NCBI GenBank assembly: GCA_037974665.1
Contig: CM075764.1
Span: 91,332,825-91,396,824, forward strand
Length of the DNA: 64,000 nt
Direction: 5' to 3'
Source of the DNA: Ehretia macrophylla
Lineage: Eukaryota; Streptophyta; Magnoliopsida; Boraginales; Ehretiaceae
Part shown: in pieces, positions 45,246 to 56,183 of the stretch
How positions within the stretch are numbered: position 1 is the first letter of the stretch
Layout of the letters: each line of letters begins with the position of its first letter
The notes under the pieces: model-generated
What the model saw: only the letters and a program-made list of their open reading frames with translations
The model's database searches: none
Told to the model about the DNA's origin: nothing
Position numbers and translations under genes: made by a program

Positions 45246-47577
45246 ATGGGGATGTTGAAGCCAGAAGATTCTCAGGCAATGGAGGTGAGGTCCTATGGTG
45301 GGGATGAGAGTCTGTCGAGCTCGGAGTCTATCTCAAATAGAGACCAAGGTGAAGAAAGCACCAGTGCGTCTCTAGGATCAACTCGGAAATCTGGGCCCGT
45401 GGAGAGCGATGATGATTGCCAAGTTATTGGGGTCAGACTGGCACAAGAGGAGGCCGAGGCGGATCCTTTGGCCGACCTAGGAGACTTGGAAGATAGGGAG
45501 GATGAGGAGCTGCTGAATCAACTGAAGGGTGTCGAGATGCAACAAGAGTACCTAGCTAGAGTTTCTGCCGCTGAGCCGATCGAAGCAGTCCCGGTTAGTG
45601 TTCGACCTCGAAGCTCGGCCACAGCCAGTGCTTCTTCAACTCGGGGGAAGAGGATTGAGTAGTTGTTTGCCTGTTGCAAGCGTGAGTGCCATTCCACTGT
45701 ACAAATGGCCAACGCCAAGCTGAGGAACTGGTCAGTGGATCGTCATCACAATTTGAAGGTTCCAGGTCGGCACGAATTGGCTTGCTATCCTCTGGCCGAC
45801 CACTTCACCATTTACGATCTTGCATTTGACGTTATCCAGCTCTCCCTCCCCGATTTTGTTGTTGACATCTTGAACTACTTCTAGCTCAGCCCATGTCAGA
45901 TGTCGCCGAATGGTAAGGCCGTGATGGTGGCCTTCTATGTGTTCTGCCTTGAGAAGAAAGTGGAGTTGGCCTTGCGTAGGTTCAGGCATTTCTTTGTGTG
46001 CAAACCCAACCCAAAGCAGCCAGGGTGGTTCAACTTCGCAGCTCGAGTCGGTAACTCCATATTCACCAAGTGGCACTCTTCTAACAAGGGCTGGCATAAT
46101 GACTATTATTAGGTGGAGTCAGCTGTGAACTCTGGGTGTAGGTTGGACTGGATTCCAAGTTTAAGGAAGATTGTCAATGATGACCCCAAGCTCTCAAAGG
46201 AGGAACTTGAGGAAGTCATGATGCTCAGGCCTGCGCTCAGGATGCTGGTAGATATTGACAGCATGCTCAAATAGGAATGGATCTGGGATTCCAAGCTATT
46301 TGGTAGGGAACCCGACCTCTCGAGGGATCATCCCAACCTGCTTCCCGAGCCCGAAAGGGACGCGGGGTCTAGTTCAGAAGAGGGTCAGTTTGCAGGATCG
46401 GCACCCGACTTCCAAATTGTCCTGTCTGCTAGTCTTTTTAGGTTGGACTTCGGCTCTTTTTCATTTCTTTCCTCTACCTTTTGCAGGTATGGCGGATATG
46501 AGAAAACTCGCGTATGCCCAGGTGAGAAAGAAGAATGAGGCCAGCGGCAAGGCTTCAGCTCGGTCTGGCTTGGGAAGTGCTGCTCAGAGTCAGAGGCAGC
46601 GGCCCAGCGGCCAAGTGCGGGAGGTCAGCTCTAAGGTTTCCTTCAAGGGGGCGTCGGGTTCCCCCTTGCCTTAGAGAGCGGGCTCAAGAGCGGCGATCCC
46701 GGACCGGTCAGCATCCTGACCTGAGAGCAGAACGCGGCCTCGGGCCGAGTACTCCGGGAAAGCCAAGACCGCGGAGGTGAGCGCTCCCAACAAGGACTTC
46801 ATGGAGGCGACCAAGGTCGCTCGTGATCCCAAGTTGGCTACGGTCCTAGCAGAGCAGCTCTCGCTCGACCTGAGGACGGCCATAGTCACAGTGAGTCTTA
46901 TCCAACTTTTGGTAAGGTTATGCTTTTTAGCTCAGTTGATCATTTTGCTTTCTTTTAAACAGGTCGAGTCCTACATCCTTTTGGCTCCCGGCTTTCTTGT
47001 CAGGGCCCAGACTTATTGCGTCGAGCTCGAGTAGTGATACATGGATGCCCGTGCCGAGCTTGAGACTCTGAGAGAGGAGGTCGCCCAGAGGCGCAAAGCA
47101 GACGCGATGGAGATCGAGCGTCTGAAAAAGGAGCTTGATGCGGAGAAGTCCCGGCGTGAAGCGACGGCCAAGGACGCCGAGCGCTACAAGCTGGAGAAGC
47201 ATGAGGCCGAGACGAAGCTCCGGGATCTAGTGGACCGAGTCAGCCCTGAAGGAGAGAAGGCAGTGGAAGCCTTCAAGTCCAGTGATGCAGCCGTGGACTG
47301 GTTGGCTACGGAAGGTAGTGCCATGGCCAAGTATGCTGAGCTAGAGTTCTACTTCCAGGGTCAAGTCGCAGCTCGGGAGAGAGCGAAGACCTTTTTTCCT
47401 GCCACCAAGAATGACTATATTGAAATCTTGGAGGTTCCGCCACCAGAGTTCTGGGAAATTCCTGAGCTTCCGGCCGACCTGACATCCCAAGCGAAAGAGG
47501 TGACCAAATTTGTCCAAGAAGGCATGGACCAGGTTAGGGACGAGGCTGATGCAACCAATGCCGCTCCTCCAAAATAG
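45246..47577 (+). pseudogene. Antisense accessory gene of the Tat element (putative gypsy-type 'Transposase_28'-like protein with coiled coil)
   Basis: A three-exon model is in frame throughout: 45246-46383, 46487-46890 and 46963-47577, with GT-AG introns of 103 and 72 bp (phases 1 and 0), about 718 codons. The N-terminus is acidic and Ser-rich. Residues about 170-290 (YPLADHFTIYDLAFDVIQLS, then LSPCQMSPNGKAVMVAFYVF, FRHFFVCKPNPKQPGWFNFA, KWHSSNKGWHNDYY) resemble the plant family called putative gypsy-type transposon (PF04195). A Lys/Arg/Ser-rich linker follows, then a strong coiled coil (about 47041-47240, LETLREEVAQRRKADAMEIE) and an acidic tail ending AAPPK. Eight stops (TAG at 45660, 45882, 46110, 46272, 46672, 47032; TGA at 46717, 47035) interrupt it, each explicable by one transition from CAG, TGG or CGA. 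Role unknown. From memory, Grande-type elements also carry antisense ORFs here. Confidence 0.7.
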
Positions 47578-47579
47578 AT

Positions 47580-47660
47580 TTTATAAATCGGCCCGGGTTG
47601 GGCTTTTGTAATTTCGCCCAGGTTGGGTTCATTGTAATCTTGCCCAGGTCGGGCTCTGAA
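47580..47660 (+). repeat. 26 bp tandem repeat in the 3' part of the antisense gene
   Basis: Three units on 'cgcccaggttgggttcattgtaat' directly after the antisense stop codon. No canonical AATAAA; 'aatagaattaatg' near 47680 is a possible weak signal. Confidence 0.55.
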
Positions 47661-48208
47661 ATTGTTTTGTTTTCAATTCTAATAGAATTAATGTTTTGCA
47701 TTTTATTCGAGTTCGTACTTGTGTATTTTTCCCTTCGCAAATTTTTCTTAAGTAAATGGGGTCGGCCTAATGTAACGGACCATTCAAACTTAAGTAAAAA
47801 GAATCGAGCTGGACGCGATTAATGACTTATCATCCTAATCCGAGCTGGTTAACCGGGCAACATTATAATCGTCGCCAACCTGGACTCGTCTGTCCGATTT
47901 AAAATTGGTCAAACTAATATTGACGAATGTTGAGTTTGAGTTTAGACCCAAACTAATATACCGACTGAAGCCGGATTACACCGAGTTGGACCTTAATCTG
48001 AACTAGCAAAGCTAATCAAATTGTTATTGATTATTCCCGAGCTGGAACATAGTCCGAGCTGGTTTACTTGATCATTAGCTTGTGATTAAGCGTGGCCACC
48101 GCGTTAATCCGAGTTGGTAGTAGCTTTGTAGCTGAGGCACTTGGGCCCAGGTCGGGCATTGCACTGATTTACAAAATGTATTATATTGAATTTGTATACG
48201 AAGTACTT

Positions 48209-48356
48209 AGGCTCGGGGGTCGATTACAAGTAATTTTTTGGCTCGGGGCCTTAACAAGAGATTTTGGCTCGGGGCCGTAACAAAATATTTTGGCTCGGTA
48301 CCGTAACAAGAGATTTCGGCTCGGGGCCGTTACAAAATATTTCTGCACGGGGCCTT
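48209..48356. repeat. 26 bp minisatellite at the end of pol
   Basis: About five and a half units on 'ttttggctcggggccgtaacaaaa', alternating '-caagaga' and '-caaaata' endings (a 52 bp higher-order pattern). The array abuts the pol stop codon at 48356. Confidence 0.8.
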
Positions 48357-49300
48357 CAGACAAAATACCGCTTCAGGTGTTCTGAGTGCCATGCATTCTT
48401 CACTAGTTTTCCGTTCTTGTCGTGGAGGTAGAAGGTCCCAGGTCGGACTTCTCTCATGACTTCATACGGTCCCTCCCAGGTTGGGGAGAGCTTGTTACCA
48501 GAGCGTGGCAAAAAGATGGCCTTCCTGAGTACGAGGTTGCCAACCTTAATAGGCTTAGGCTTGACCTGTTTGGCAAAGACTCTTTGCATGGCAGCTTTGC
48601 TGGCCAGCATTCTGATTTGAGCTTTAGCTCGGAGCTCTTCGGTGAGGTCGAGCTCTTCACAGATCCGTGCTCCATTTATTTCTGAATCATGGTGGATGGT
48701 TCTACTGGTCGGGGACCCGATCTCCACTGGCAGCACTGCTTGAGTACCGAAGGTCAGCTCGAAGGGCAATTCTCCCGTTGCCCACAATACCTCGGGAAAA
48801 ATCGATGCCCATTGGCCCTCTGCTTCCTCCAGCTTAGTTTTCAGGCCCTGTAAAATGATTTGGTTAGTCCTTTCAACTTGGCCATTACTTTGAGGATGAA
48901 CAATAGACGAGAATCTAAGGTCGATCCAAATCTCAGCACATTTTTCTCGAAAGTATGCAATGTTGAATTACTTGCCGTGGTCAGCAATGACGGACTTTGG
49001 CACCCCGAATCGGCAAATGATATTTTTTCACACAAAATCTCAAGCTGCCTTTTCTGTTATTCTAGCAACATCTTCAGCCTCAGGGCATTTGGTGAAGTAG
49101 TCTACTGCTACGAAGGCGTGTTTCTTTTGGCCAACACTGGTTGGCAATGGGCCGATGATATCTAGACCCCACTAGTAAAATGGTCATGGGCTTATCATCA
49201 CCGTGAGGTCTACCGCAGGCTTCATCTGTACGTTAGTGAGCCTTTGCAGGTGTCGCACTTTTTTACAGACTCTTTGGCATCTTGTTCTAAGGTTGGCTAG
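48356..49300 (-). pseudogene. pol: Integrase of the Tat-type element
   Basis: The minus strand shows the zinc-binding end (KCDTCKGSLT), then the DDE core: WGLDIIGPLP with the first Asp, VIADHGK with the second, and SNGQVERTN with the Glu. The open C-terminal section 48356-48787 carries LPFELTFGTQAVLPVEIG, then GPYEVMREVRPGTFYL and SEHLKRYF. Several stops lie in 48790-49290. It would insert element DNA. No chromodomain, as expected for Tat. Confidence 0.75.
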
Positions 49301-50439
49301 AAATAGCCTTGTCTCAATGCCTTTCGAGCCAGAGCTTTGCCTCCCAAGTGATTTCCACATACCCCTTTATGGATCTCCCAGAGTACATAGTTTCCCTCCT
49401 TGGGTCCAACATATTTTAAGAGAGGCCAAGTGTAGGCTCTCTTATAGAGTTGCTCGACAATTATGACAAACCTTGAGGCCTGTTTCATGAGTTTTCGAGC
49501 TGCTTTTTCATTCTTTAGGGTCATACCCCCCTCCAAGTAGTCCACGATTGGTTTAGTCCAATCTGGACTTAGATTGAGCTCGGCTACGGCTTGCACCACC
49601 AACTGAATACTTGGTTCGAATATTTCTTCCACATAGACCAGGGTAGGTCGGCTCTCGCCCAAGGCCAACCTGGACAGGGCATCAGCCTTCATATTCTCTT
49701 CCCTCGGAATTTGCTGTATCGTGAACCTTTTGAGTCCTGAGGTCAAATCCTTGACTCTGTTGAGGTAGGCCAGCATAGTACTGTCCTTGGCTTCGAACTC
49801 TCCCAATATCTAACTAGAAACCAATTGAGAGTCGGTGCTCAGGTCGACTGTCTGTGCCCCGAGTTGAGCTGCAATTTTCAGCCCCGCAATTATCGCTTCA
49901 TACTCTGCTTCATTGTTGGATGCCAGAAAGGTAAACTTGAGGGAGTATTGGTGCTCATGCCGGGTCGGGTCGAGGATGACCACCCCAGCTCTGCTACCAG
50001 ACTTCACTGAGGCCCCATCCATATGGATCTTCCATACGTCCTCCGGGTTATGCTCGGCTCGGTTAGTGCATTCTACCACAAAGTCCGCGATGGCTTGGGC
50101 TTTAATAGCTGTTTTGGGCTGGTAGGTGATGTCAAATTGACTCACCTCAACTGCCCATTTCAGCAGCCTGCCCGACGCCTCCGGCTTGTGCATGATGGAC
50201 TTGAGTGGGGCATCCGTCATGACCTTAATCAGATGAGCGTCAAAGTTTGGCTTCAGCTTTCTTGCAGCCGTTATGAGCGCGATGGCGAGTTTTTCCAAGG
50301 AGGAGTACCTCACCTCGGCCCCTTGCAAGGTTTTGCTGATATAATAGACCGACTTTTGTTCCTTCCCTTCTTCTCGAACTAGTGCCACTGCCACTACTGT
50401 CCCCGAACATGCTAGGTATAGTACCAGCTCCTCTCCCAC
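49297..50439 (-). pseudogene. pol: Tandem RNase H domains of the Tat-type element
   Basis: The upstream RNase H (50439 to about 50110) reads VLYLACSGTVVAVALVREEG, then VYYISKTLQGAEVRYSSLEK. After a linker a second RNase H (about 50030-49690) starts HMDGASVKSGSRAGVVI and has NNEAEYEAIIAGLKIA, TDSQLVSS and MKADALSRLA. A second, archaeal-type RNase H is a Tat-clade mark. A TAG between SS and ILGEFEA (49808-49810 region) splits it; CAG to TAG would explain it. The frame then continues into the integrase zinc-binding region. Confidence 0.8.
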
Positions 50440-50487
50440 CTTAGGTCAGGATAGTAGGGGTGGCGAAACTAGATATATTTTCAGCTT

Positions 50488-51566
50488 TTAGAAGGCGTTT
50501 TGACATTCTATAGTCCATTCAAAGTTCTTAGGATTCCTTAATATCTTGAACAAGGGAGTACACTTGTCTACCGATATAGACATGAATCTGCTTAACGCCG
50601 CGACCTTGCCTGTTAACACCTGGATGTCTTTTACGCAGGTCGGCGGTGCCAAGTCGAATATCACCTGAACCTTCTCCGGGTTGGCTTCTATCCCACGGGC
50701 TATGACTATGAAGCCCAAAAACTTTCCCGCCTTGACGCCAAATGCGTACTTTTTCGGGTTCAGCTTTATCCCAAATTGCTCCATTACAGCGAAGGCTTCA
50801 TCTAGGTCGGTGTCATGGTCTTCCGCCCTTCTACTCTTGACCAGCATGTCATCCACATAAATTTTCATATTTCGGCCAATCTGATTTTGAAAACCTTGTT
50901 TACCATCCGAGTGTAGGTAGTTCCAGCATTCTTGAGGCCAAAATGCATGACCTCATAGTAGTAGAGACCTTTATCGGTGGTAAAGGCAGCCTTCTTTTTG
51001 TCTCCGGGTGCCATCTTAATCTGGTTATAGCCTTTGAAGGCGTTCATGAAAAAGATTAGCTCGAACCCGGAGGTGGCATCCACCATCTGATCAATCCGAG
51101 ATAGGGGAAAGCAGTCCTTGGGGCAGGCTTTGTTGAGGTCGGTGAAGTCAATACATAGTCTCCATCCACCTGAGGACTTGGTCACCAGGACCACGTTGGA
51201 TAACCAGGTTGGGTACTGGATTTCCTTTATGTGGCCGGCGTCTACTAATTTGTCCACCTCTTCTGCTATGATTTGTTACTTATCATAATGGAAGTACTTG
51301 TACTTCTGCTTTACCGGATGGTGATTCGGGTCGGCATTTAGATAATGCTCAATCACTCCCGGGTCAATACCTGTCATGTTAGAGGCAGACTATGCAAATA
51401 TGTGTTCATTTTTTAGAAGAAATTGGCTTATATCTTTCTTGAGGCTATGAGAGAGTTCACTTCCGATCTTTACTTTCTTTGTTTCATCGGAGAGTTCTAC
51501 CTCTTGAAGGTTTTCAGCTAGGCTTCCTCTCTTAGCATCCTTATTTCATTCGGGCAAATCTGGTCC
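50488..51566 (-). pseudogene. pol: Reverse transcriptase of the Tat-type element
   Basis: Motifs on the minus strand: GIDPGVIEHYLNADPNHHPV, VDKLVDAGHIKEIQYPTWLS, WRLCIDFTDLNKACPKD, FFMNAFKGYNQIKMAPGDKK, YYYEVMHFGLKNAGTTY, YVDDMLVKSRRAED. The first catalytic Asp (FMDAF in relatives) is Asn here, a G-to-A change. A one-base frameshift at about 50870-50880 separates MVNKVFK from MKIYVDDML. Stops near 51275 (K*QII) and 51390 (FA*SAS) fit CAA and TGG. Confidence 0.8.
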
Positions 51567-52040
51567 CTAGCCAACCTGATATTTGGGTCGGAGAAAATTT
51601 TTATAATATTCCCGGGCTGAGAGCTGGGCTCCGCGGATGGTGGCTGCGCCGGCCGGGGTCGGGAATTTTAGGGCCTGGTAGTAGGTAGAAAGGACGGCCC
51701 TAAAATGGTTGAGTGCCACTCGACCTAAAATCCTATTGTAAGTGGAGTTGTAATCCATCACAATGAAGTTGGCTTGCATTGAAACCCGCTTATCTCTGTC
51801 TTCCAATTTCAGCGAAAAGTTGATGACCTTTTCGGCTCGATAGGTATACCCAGTGAATCCAGCCAATGTGCCCCTCAATGGTCTAAGCCGGCTTCTGTCC
51901 AATCCCATTTGCTCAAACGCCTTCAAGAATAGGACTTCTGTCGAGCTACCGGTGTCTACCATCAACCTTTTCATGGTGAAGTTGGCTATTTCGGCGCTGA
52001 TTACCAGTGGGTCGTCATGGGGCAATATCACACATTCCAA
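51567..52040 (-). pseudogene. pro: Aspartic protease of the Tat-type element
   Basis: 157 open codons. LMVDTGSSTEVLFLKAFEQM has the catalytic DTG; YNRILGRVALNHFRAVLST is the second conserved block. It follows gag in the same transcriptional direction. It would process the polyprotein. Confidence 0.8.
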
Positions 52041-53600
52041 ATCCTCTGAGGAAAAATGAGCTCCTCCAACTCCGGGATCGGACCCCGCGCCGGCCCATAC
52101 TCTCTTCCGGCTCGAACATAACCCTTCCTGCCAACCGAGGTCTCTCCACCCGATGCCAATCCTCCGGCGATAGTCTTGATCACAACTAGACGTCCGCCCC
52201 TGGCTTGGCGTCTGGGTGGACTTCTCCCCTTGTCCCTCTGATCTTGGCTCCGGGTTGGCTGATTATCTACGTACCTCCGGAGGTGACCTCGGGCTATCAG
52301 TGCTTCGATCTCCTGTTTCAAGTCTTTAAACTCCTCGGTGGTATGGCTGTAATCCATGTGGTAGCGGCAATACTTGGTTCTGTTGCGCTTTTCAAGTCGG
52401 CCTTTCATTCTCGGTGTTGGAGGTAGATGGTTCTGGTGCTGGATCTCCAGTAAGATCTGCTCCCTTGAGGTGTTAAGTGGAGCGAACATAGTGAATCGGG
52501 GGTTTTGCTTAGGCTGCTGAGGCTGCTTTCCTCGGTCGTTTTGGATCTTACCTCCAGGTTGGGCTCGGGAGATTTCTCCATTTTTTCTAGCTTCCTTTTC
52601 TTTGTCATCGTCCCTCTTAGCTTGATGGATTTCCTCCGAGTATATGTACCCTTCTGCCCATACCATCAGCTAGGCTACGGTATCTACGGGGTCGATGGCC
52701 AAGGAAGAGTTAAGGGGTCCCGACCTAAGCCCATTTTGGTAAGCCATTAGTGCCATGGAATCCTCCAGGTTAGGGATCCTGAGGGTCTCTTCATTGAATC
52801 GGGTGGTGTAAGCCCTCAAACTCTCTCCTTTGTGATGTTTCACCGACAACAATGACGAGGTGTGACGCGTTGCACGTCGGCTTCCAGCGGAGCAGGAGCT
52901 AATAAAAACTTACAATAGAGCTGGGACAAAGTTTTTGGAACCAGTCCAAGGCATTGCCAACTAGGGTGGTTGGGAATATTTTCGTCCTCATGAGGTCGGT
53001 CATATCATGCAGAGTCATATGGTGGTCGAAGTTCAGCAGGTGGCTGGTTGGGTCTCCGTCCCCATTATAGATCACCAGGTTGCGCATCCGGTTGCAGGTG
53101 GGTAATGGCGTTGCCAGTACTTAGGGCGAGAGTGGGCTTACGCCGAGCTGGTTAATGACCTTGGCTATGGCAACCGCGGTCTTGGCCTGCTCAGGGTCGA
53201 CGTGGGCCTCCTTTTTTTCTCTCGCCTCTACGGGTCTCGCCTCCGGCTCTAGGAATCTTTCTCCGTCTTGTGCTCGGGTTCGCCCCGGGGCCGAAATGCA
53301 AAACTGTGGATGCATGGGCCGTGGTATAGTTGCTTGTGGAACTGGGGGTTCTGCAGCTAGCCGAGCTACTTGCTCCTTTAGCTCCTGGAACATCTTAAGC
53401 ATCATTCTCATCTCCGGCGTTAGGCTGGAGTTGAGGTCTCCATCTGTAGAGGGGTTGGTTTCTGAGGCTAAGTGTATACGTTGGCTCATTCCAACGTCAG
53501 CTTGGGTTTGATCTTGGATAGGCACCTGCGTGGTTTCGAGGTCCTCGTCCGGGCTAGGTGAGTCCTCTACCGGTGCGCTGTGGCTTCTAGTTTGTACCAT
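52028..53600 (-). pseudogene. gag: gag of the Tat-type element
   Basis: Starts MVQTRSHSAPVEDSPSPDED at 53600. It continues through an acidic and coiled-coil part (MLKMFQELKEQVARLAAEPP), then the capsid core (YNGDGDPTSHLLNFDHHMTL, NALDWFQKL, then KGESLRAYTTRFNEETLRI), and a basic tail with a CRYHMDYSHTTEEF motif near 52330. Stops at about 53119, 52897 and 52668 and a frameshift at 52855-52895 break it. The first two stops and 52668 fit glutamine codons changed by C-to-T. Confidence 0.75.
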
Positions 53601-53647
53601 GATAGTTTCTCAATAAGCGGTAAGAAGAGTGATAGAAAGAACTCGCT

Positions 53648-53665
53648 TTCCTACAAATGGCGCCA
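53648..53665 (-). promoter_or_regulatory. Primer-binding site of the Tat-type element
   Basis: The minus strand reads TGGCGCCATTTGTAGGAA three bases after the LTR end at 53669. GGCGCC-type sites are usual in Tat/Athila elements and differ from the Met-tRNA sites in the other elements here. Confidence 0.75.
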
Positions 53666-53668
53666 AAT

Positions 53669-54112
53669 TGTTGAGGTCGGAAATCCTCGCAGCTGAGGTT
53701 GTACGGTTACGCTTTGCCAAGCTGAACTTTCAGGTTGGCCTCCGAGTTGAATTTTCAGGTCGGCAACTGAATCTACACAAGGAAAAGGAAGGAAAAGGCG
53801 GGGTGATGACCCAGATTTTCCCCTCGGGCATGCGAATGATTAGTATGCCTGAGTTGGCAAGGTAGCTGAGAGCATTTAATGACGAGTTACCTCTGAAATG
53901 AAGGGGGTGGAGCTCTATTTATACTAAATTCAGGTCTGACAGCATTTAATGCTGTAGAGATTTATGTCCCATAAATGCTTTATGTCCCATCGGAACAGCT
54001 GGCACTGAAGTCGGGATTTTCTGGGGTCGGGTCAGCATCTAGGTTGGACATTTAGCTAAATACGCTGGGCTCAACTCTGATTAGCCCGTCTCAGCTCGGT
54101 GTGGGTAACTCA
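53669..54112 (-). mobile_element. 5' LTR of the Tat-type element
   Basis: On the plus strand runs from tgttgaggtcggaaatcctcg to gtgggtaactca (444 bp). It matches the 3' LTR but has fewer copies of the internal 'ttggcctccgag' unit and of the terminal duplicated motif. Confidence 0.8.
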
Positions 54113-54279
54113 CCTAAGCTTGGGGACCCCTCGTCAGGCGCCATCCATATTTCTTATAATCATGTGATGTTTGTTGTTCGAAGTAGTAGGATTAGTGTTA
54201 TCACGTTACAAGGTGATAGACCTGTCAACAGCACATAGATTCTCCATGGATAGAGAAGACACAATATTATCATTAGTTA

Positions 54280-54613
54280 GGGCATCCTCAATAGAGTCTT
54301 CAAATGCAAAACTTTCATAATTTAGGTGTTTTTAGAGACTCCAGTCTCTAAAAACAACACTATTCATGATAAAAGTACGTGGGGTCCACCACTTTTGGCT
54401 TCAAAGATGCCAAAATAGAGACTCAGTCTCTATTTTCTTTTACAAATTTGTTAAAAAAATAGAGATTGGGTTTCTATATTGACATCTTTTAAGCTAAAAG
54501 TAGTGGATCCCACGTACTTTTACCATGAATAGTATTGCTTTTAGAGACTGGGGTCTCTACAAATACACAAATTAAAAAAGTTTTATATTTTAGAGATTCT
54601 ATTGAGGATAGAC
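54280..54613. mobile_element. MITE (Tourist-like), 334 bp
   Basis: Ends GGGCATCCTCAATAGAGTCT and the reverse complement of agagattctattgaggatagac are inverted repeats. The flanks are TTA (54277-54279; 54614-54616), the usual PIF/Harbinger target. The whole element is almost self-complementary (tagagactccagtctcta; aagtacgtggggtccacc against ggatcccacgtactttt). Non-coding. Confidence 0.85.
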
Positions 54614-54739
54614 TTAGCAGAAAGTAAGACAAAGGGGTTGATGACATAGTGCCGGTACTAGAGTCTAAATTTGTTGTGCATAGGTCAACACTTGTAGGCC
54701 AATATGGGATCATTGGCTCCTGCAAATTATTGTGAGAAC

Positions 54740-55555
54740 TCACATGGGGCACAGTGGAGCCACAAGAGGAAAACTGATTAACAGAAGGTAGAAGTTGATG
54801 TGGAAATTACTTGAACCTAAACCATGAGGAGTCATGGCATCAGTTGGTGAAGTGGAGATGCCTGGAAAATTTTGCTCATCAAATACCACATGACGCGAGA
54901 TAATAGTTTTGCTTGTAAGCGGATTGTAGCATTGATAACCCTTATGCATGGGGCTGTAGCCAATGAAGACACAACTACATCTTTTGAAATCCAACTTGTT
55001 TCGACCAAAGGTGCTAAGACAAAGATAGCACTTGAACCCAAAAACCCGAAGCATAGAATAATCTGGCAGCTATCCATGGACAAGTTCATATGAAAAATGA
55101 TTTGCAAGATTTGGCGTAGGAAGCCTATTAATGAGATATATAGCAGTCGAGAAAGCATGACACCAGAATTTTTTAGGCAAACGACTATGAGCTAGAAGGG
55201 TAAGACCCATTTCAACCACATGTCTGAGCTTCCGTTCAGCCACTCCATTTTGCTCAGGAGTTCCAAGGTATGACAATCGATGAGAAATCCCTTTTTGGCG
55301 AAACAGTGTTTGAACATGATGACTAATGAATTCGCCACTTGCATCACTTTGTATGTATTTAATTTTGGCATTACATAAATTTTTGACTTTAGCAATAAAA
55401 ATCGAAAAAATTGAAGCCACATCAGACTTACAATGCAATGGGTAAAACCATGCAAATCTATTAAAATCATCCACAAAAACAACATAATATCGAAACCCAT
55501 GAATTGAAGAAACCAGGGCTGGACCCCAAACGTCACAGTATACAATATTAAGCAA
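54740..55555 (-). pseudogene. pol: Integrase of the truncated copia
   Basis: The minus strand reads LNIVYCDVWGPALVSSIHGF (first Asp), KIKYIQSDASGEFISHHVQT (second Asp, with NGG changed to ASG), and YLGTPEQNGVAERKLRHVVE (Glu). Then FGFKCYLCLSTFGRNKLDFK and CSCVFIGYSPMHKGYQC, the C-terminal block. A frame change lies near 55060. The catalytic triad is present, but there is no downstream RT. Confidence 0.8.
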
Positions 55556-55567
55556 AGAAGTAGAACG

Positions 55568-56167
55568 CTAAGTACAAGAATCGAAAGATAATCTATGACA
55601 TTTTTCCAAGTGGCAGCTCTCACAAGGTGCATGTGAGATGGTCGAAGGAGCCACACCCAAGTCTTTATTGAGAGAATGCAAAACACATGCTGAAAGACGG
55701 CCTAAATGCGCATGCCAAACATCAGCAGGAACTTTAGATGCCCAAAGCATTGGTTTATTTGGAAGAAGAAATGAATAAAGTCCGCCATTAACCGTCCCTC
55801 GATGTAGAACACTGCCTGTCTTCATATCCTTAATCAAGTAACCAGAAGAAGTAAATACAAAATAACAGTTGTGTTCTTTAGTAAATTGAGCAACAGAGAG
55901 CAATCGTTTAGCAATATGAGGAACAATCAAAACATTAGAACGTAAAATAGCACCATTAGACATAACAAACGGAGCTTGGCCTGTGTGGGAAATAGATAGA
56001 CCTGCGTCGTTTCCAACCATAACATTATCATGTCTATCGTAAGGAGCTTTGCTAGAAAGATGCACATCGCCGGGAGCCATATAATGTGTAGCACCCGTGC
56101 CGACGTACCATTGAGGGTTTGCTAAATTAGAAACAGTCAGAGTGAAAATCCTTGGTGGTAGAATCAA
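55568..56167 (-). pseudogene. pol: Protease and pre-integrase of the truncated copia
   Basis: WYVGTGATHYMAPGDVHLSS is the protease site, but the catalytic Asp of the usual D(S/T)GA is Gly, so it is inactive. Then GQAPFVMSNGAILRSNVLIV and the pre-integrase zinc finger VWHAHLGRLS ... PCESCHLEKCHRLSF. A stop separates it from the integrase core at about 55568. Confidence 0.8.
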
Positions 56168-56183
56168 TTACCTCATCCGGTGC

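Larger units (their letters stand above)
44317..54112 (-). mobile_element. Tat-type Ty3/gypsy element with an antisense accessory gene
   Basis: 9.8 kb. LTRs at 44317-44816 and 53669-54112, PBS, gag, protease, RT, RNase H plus a second (archaeal-type) RNase H, then integrase, all on the minus strand. The double RNase H and the GGCGCC-type PBS point to the Tat clade (Ogre/Retand/Grande group). About 3.5 kb between pol and the 3' LTR holds an oppositely oriented gene. No convincing target-site duplication (left flank gggtgc, right flank cctaag). Pol has stops and a frameshift, so it is inactive. Confidence 0.85.

Noticed and set aside
45518..46294. Minus-strand ORFs opposite the antisense gene
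   Set aside because: They are shadows of the plus-strand frame, which carries the recognisable domain and splice signals.
54489..54752. 87-codon minus-strand ORF
   Set aside because: It lies half inside the MITE and half in the copia remnant; an accidental fusion.
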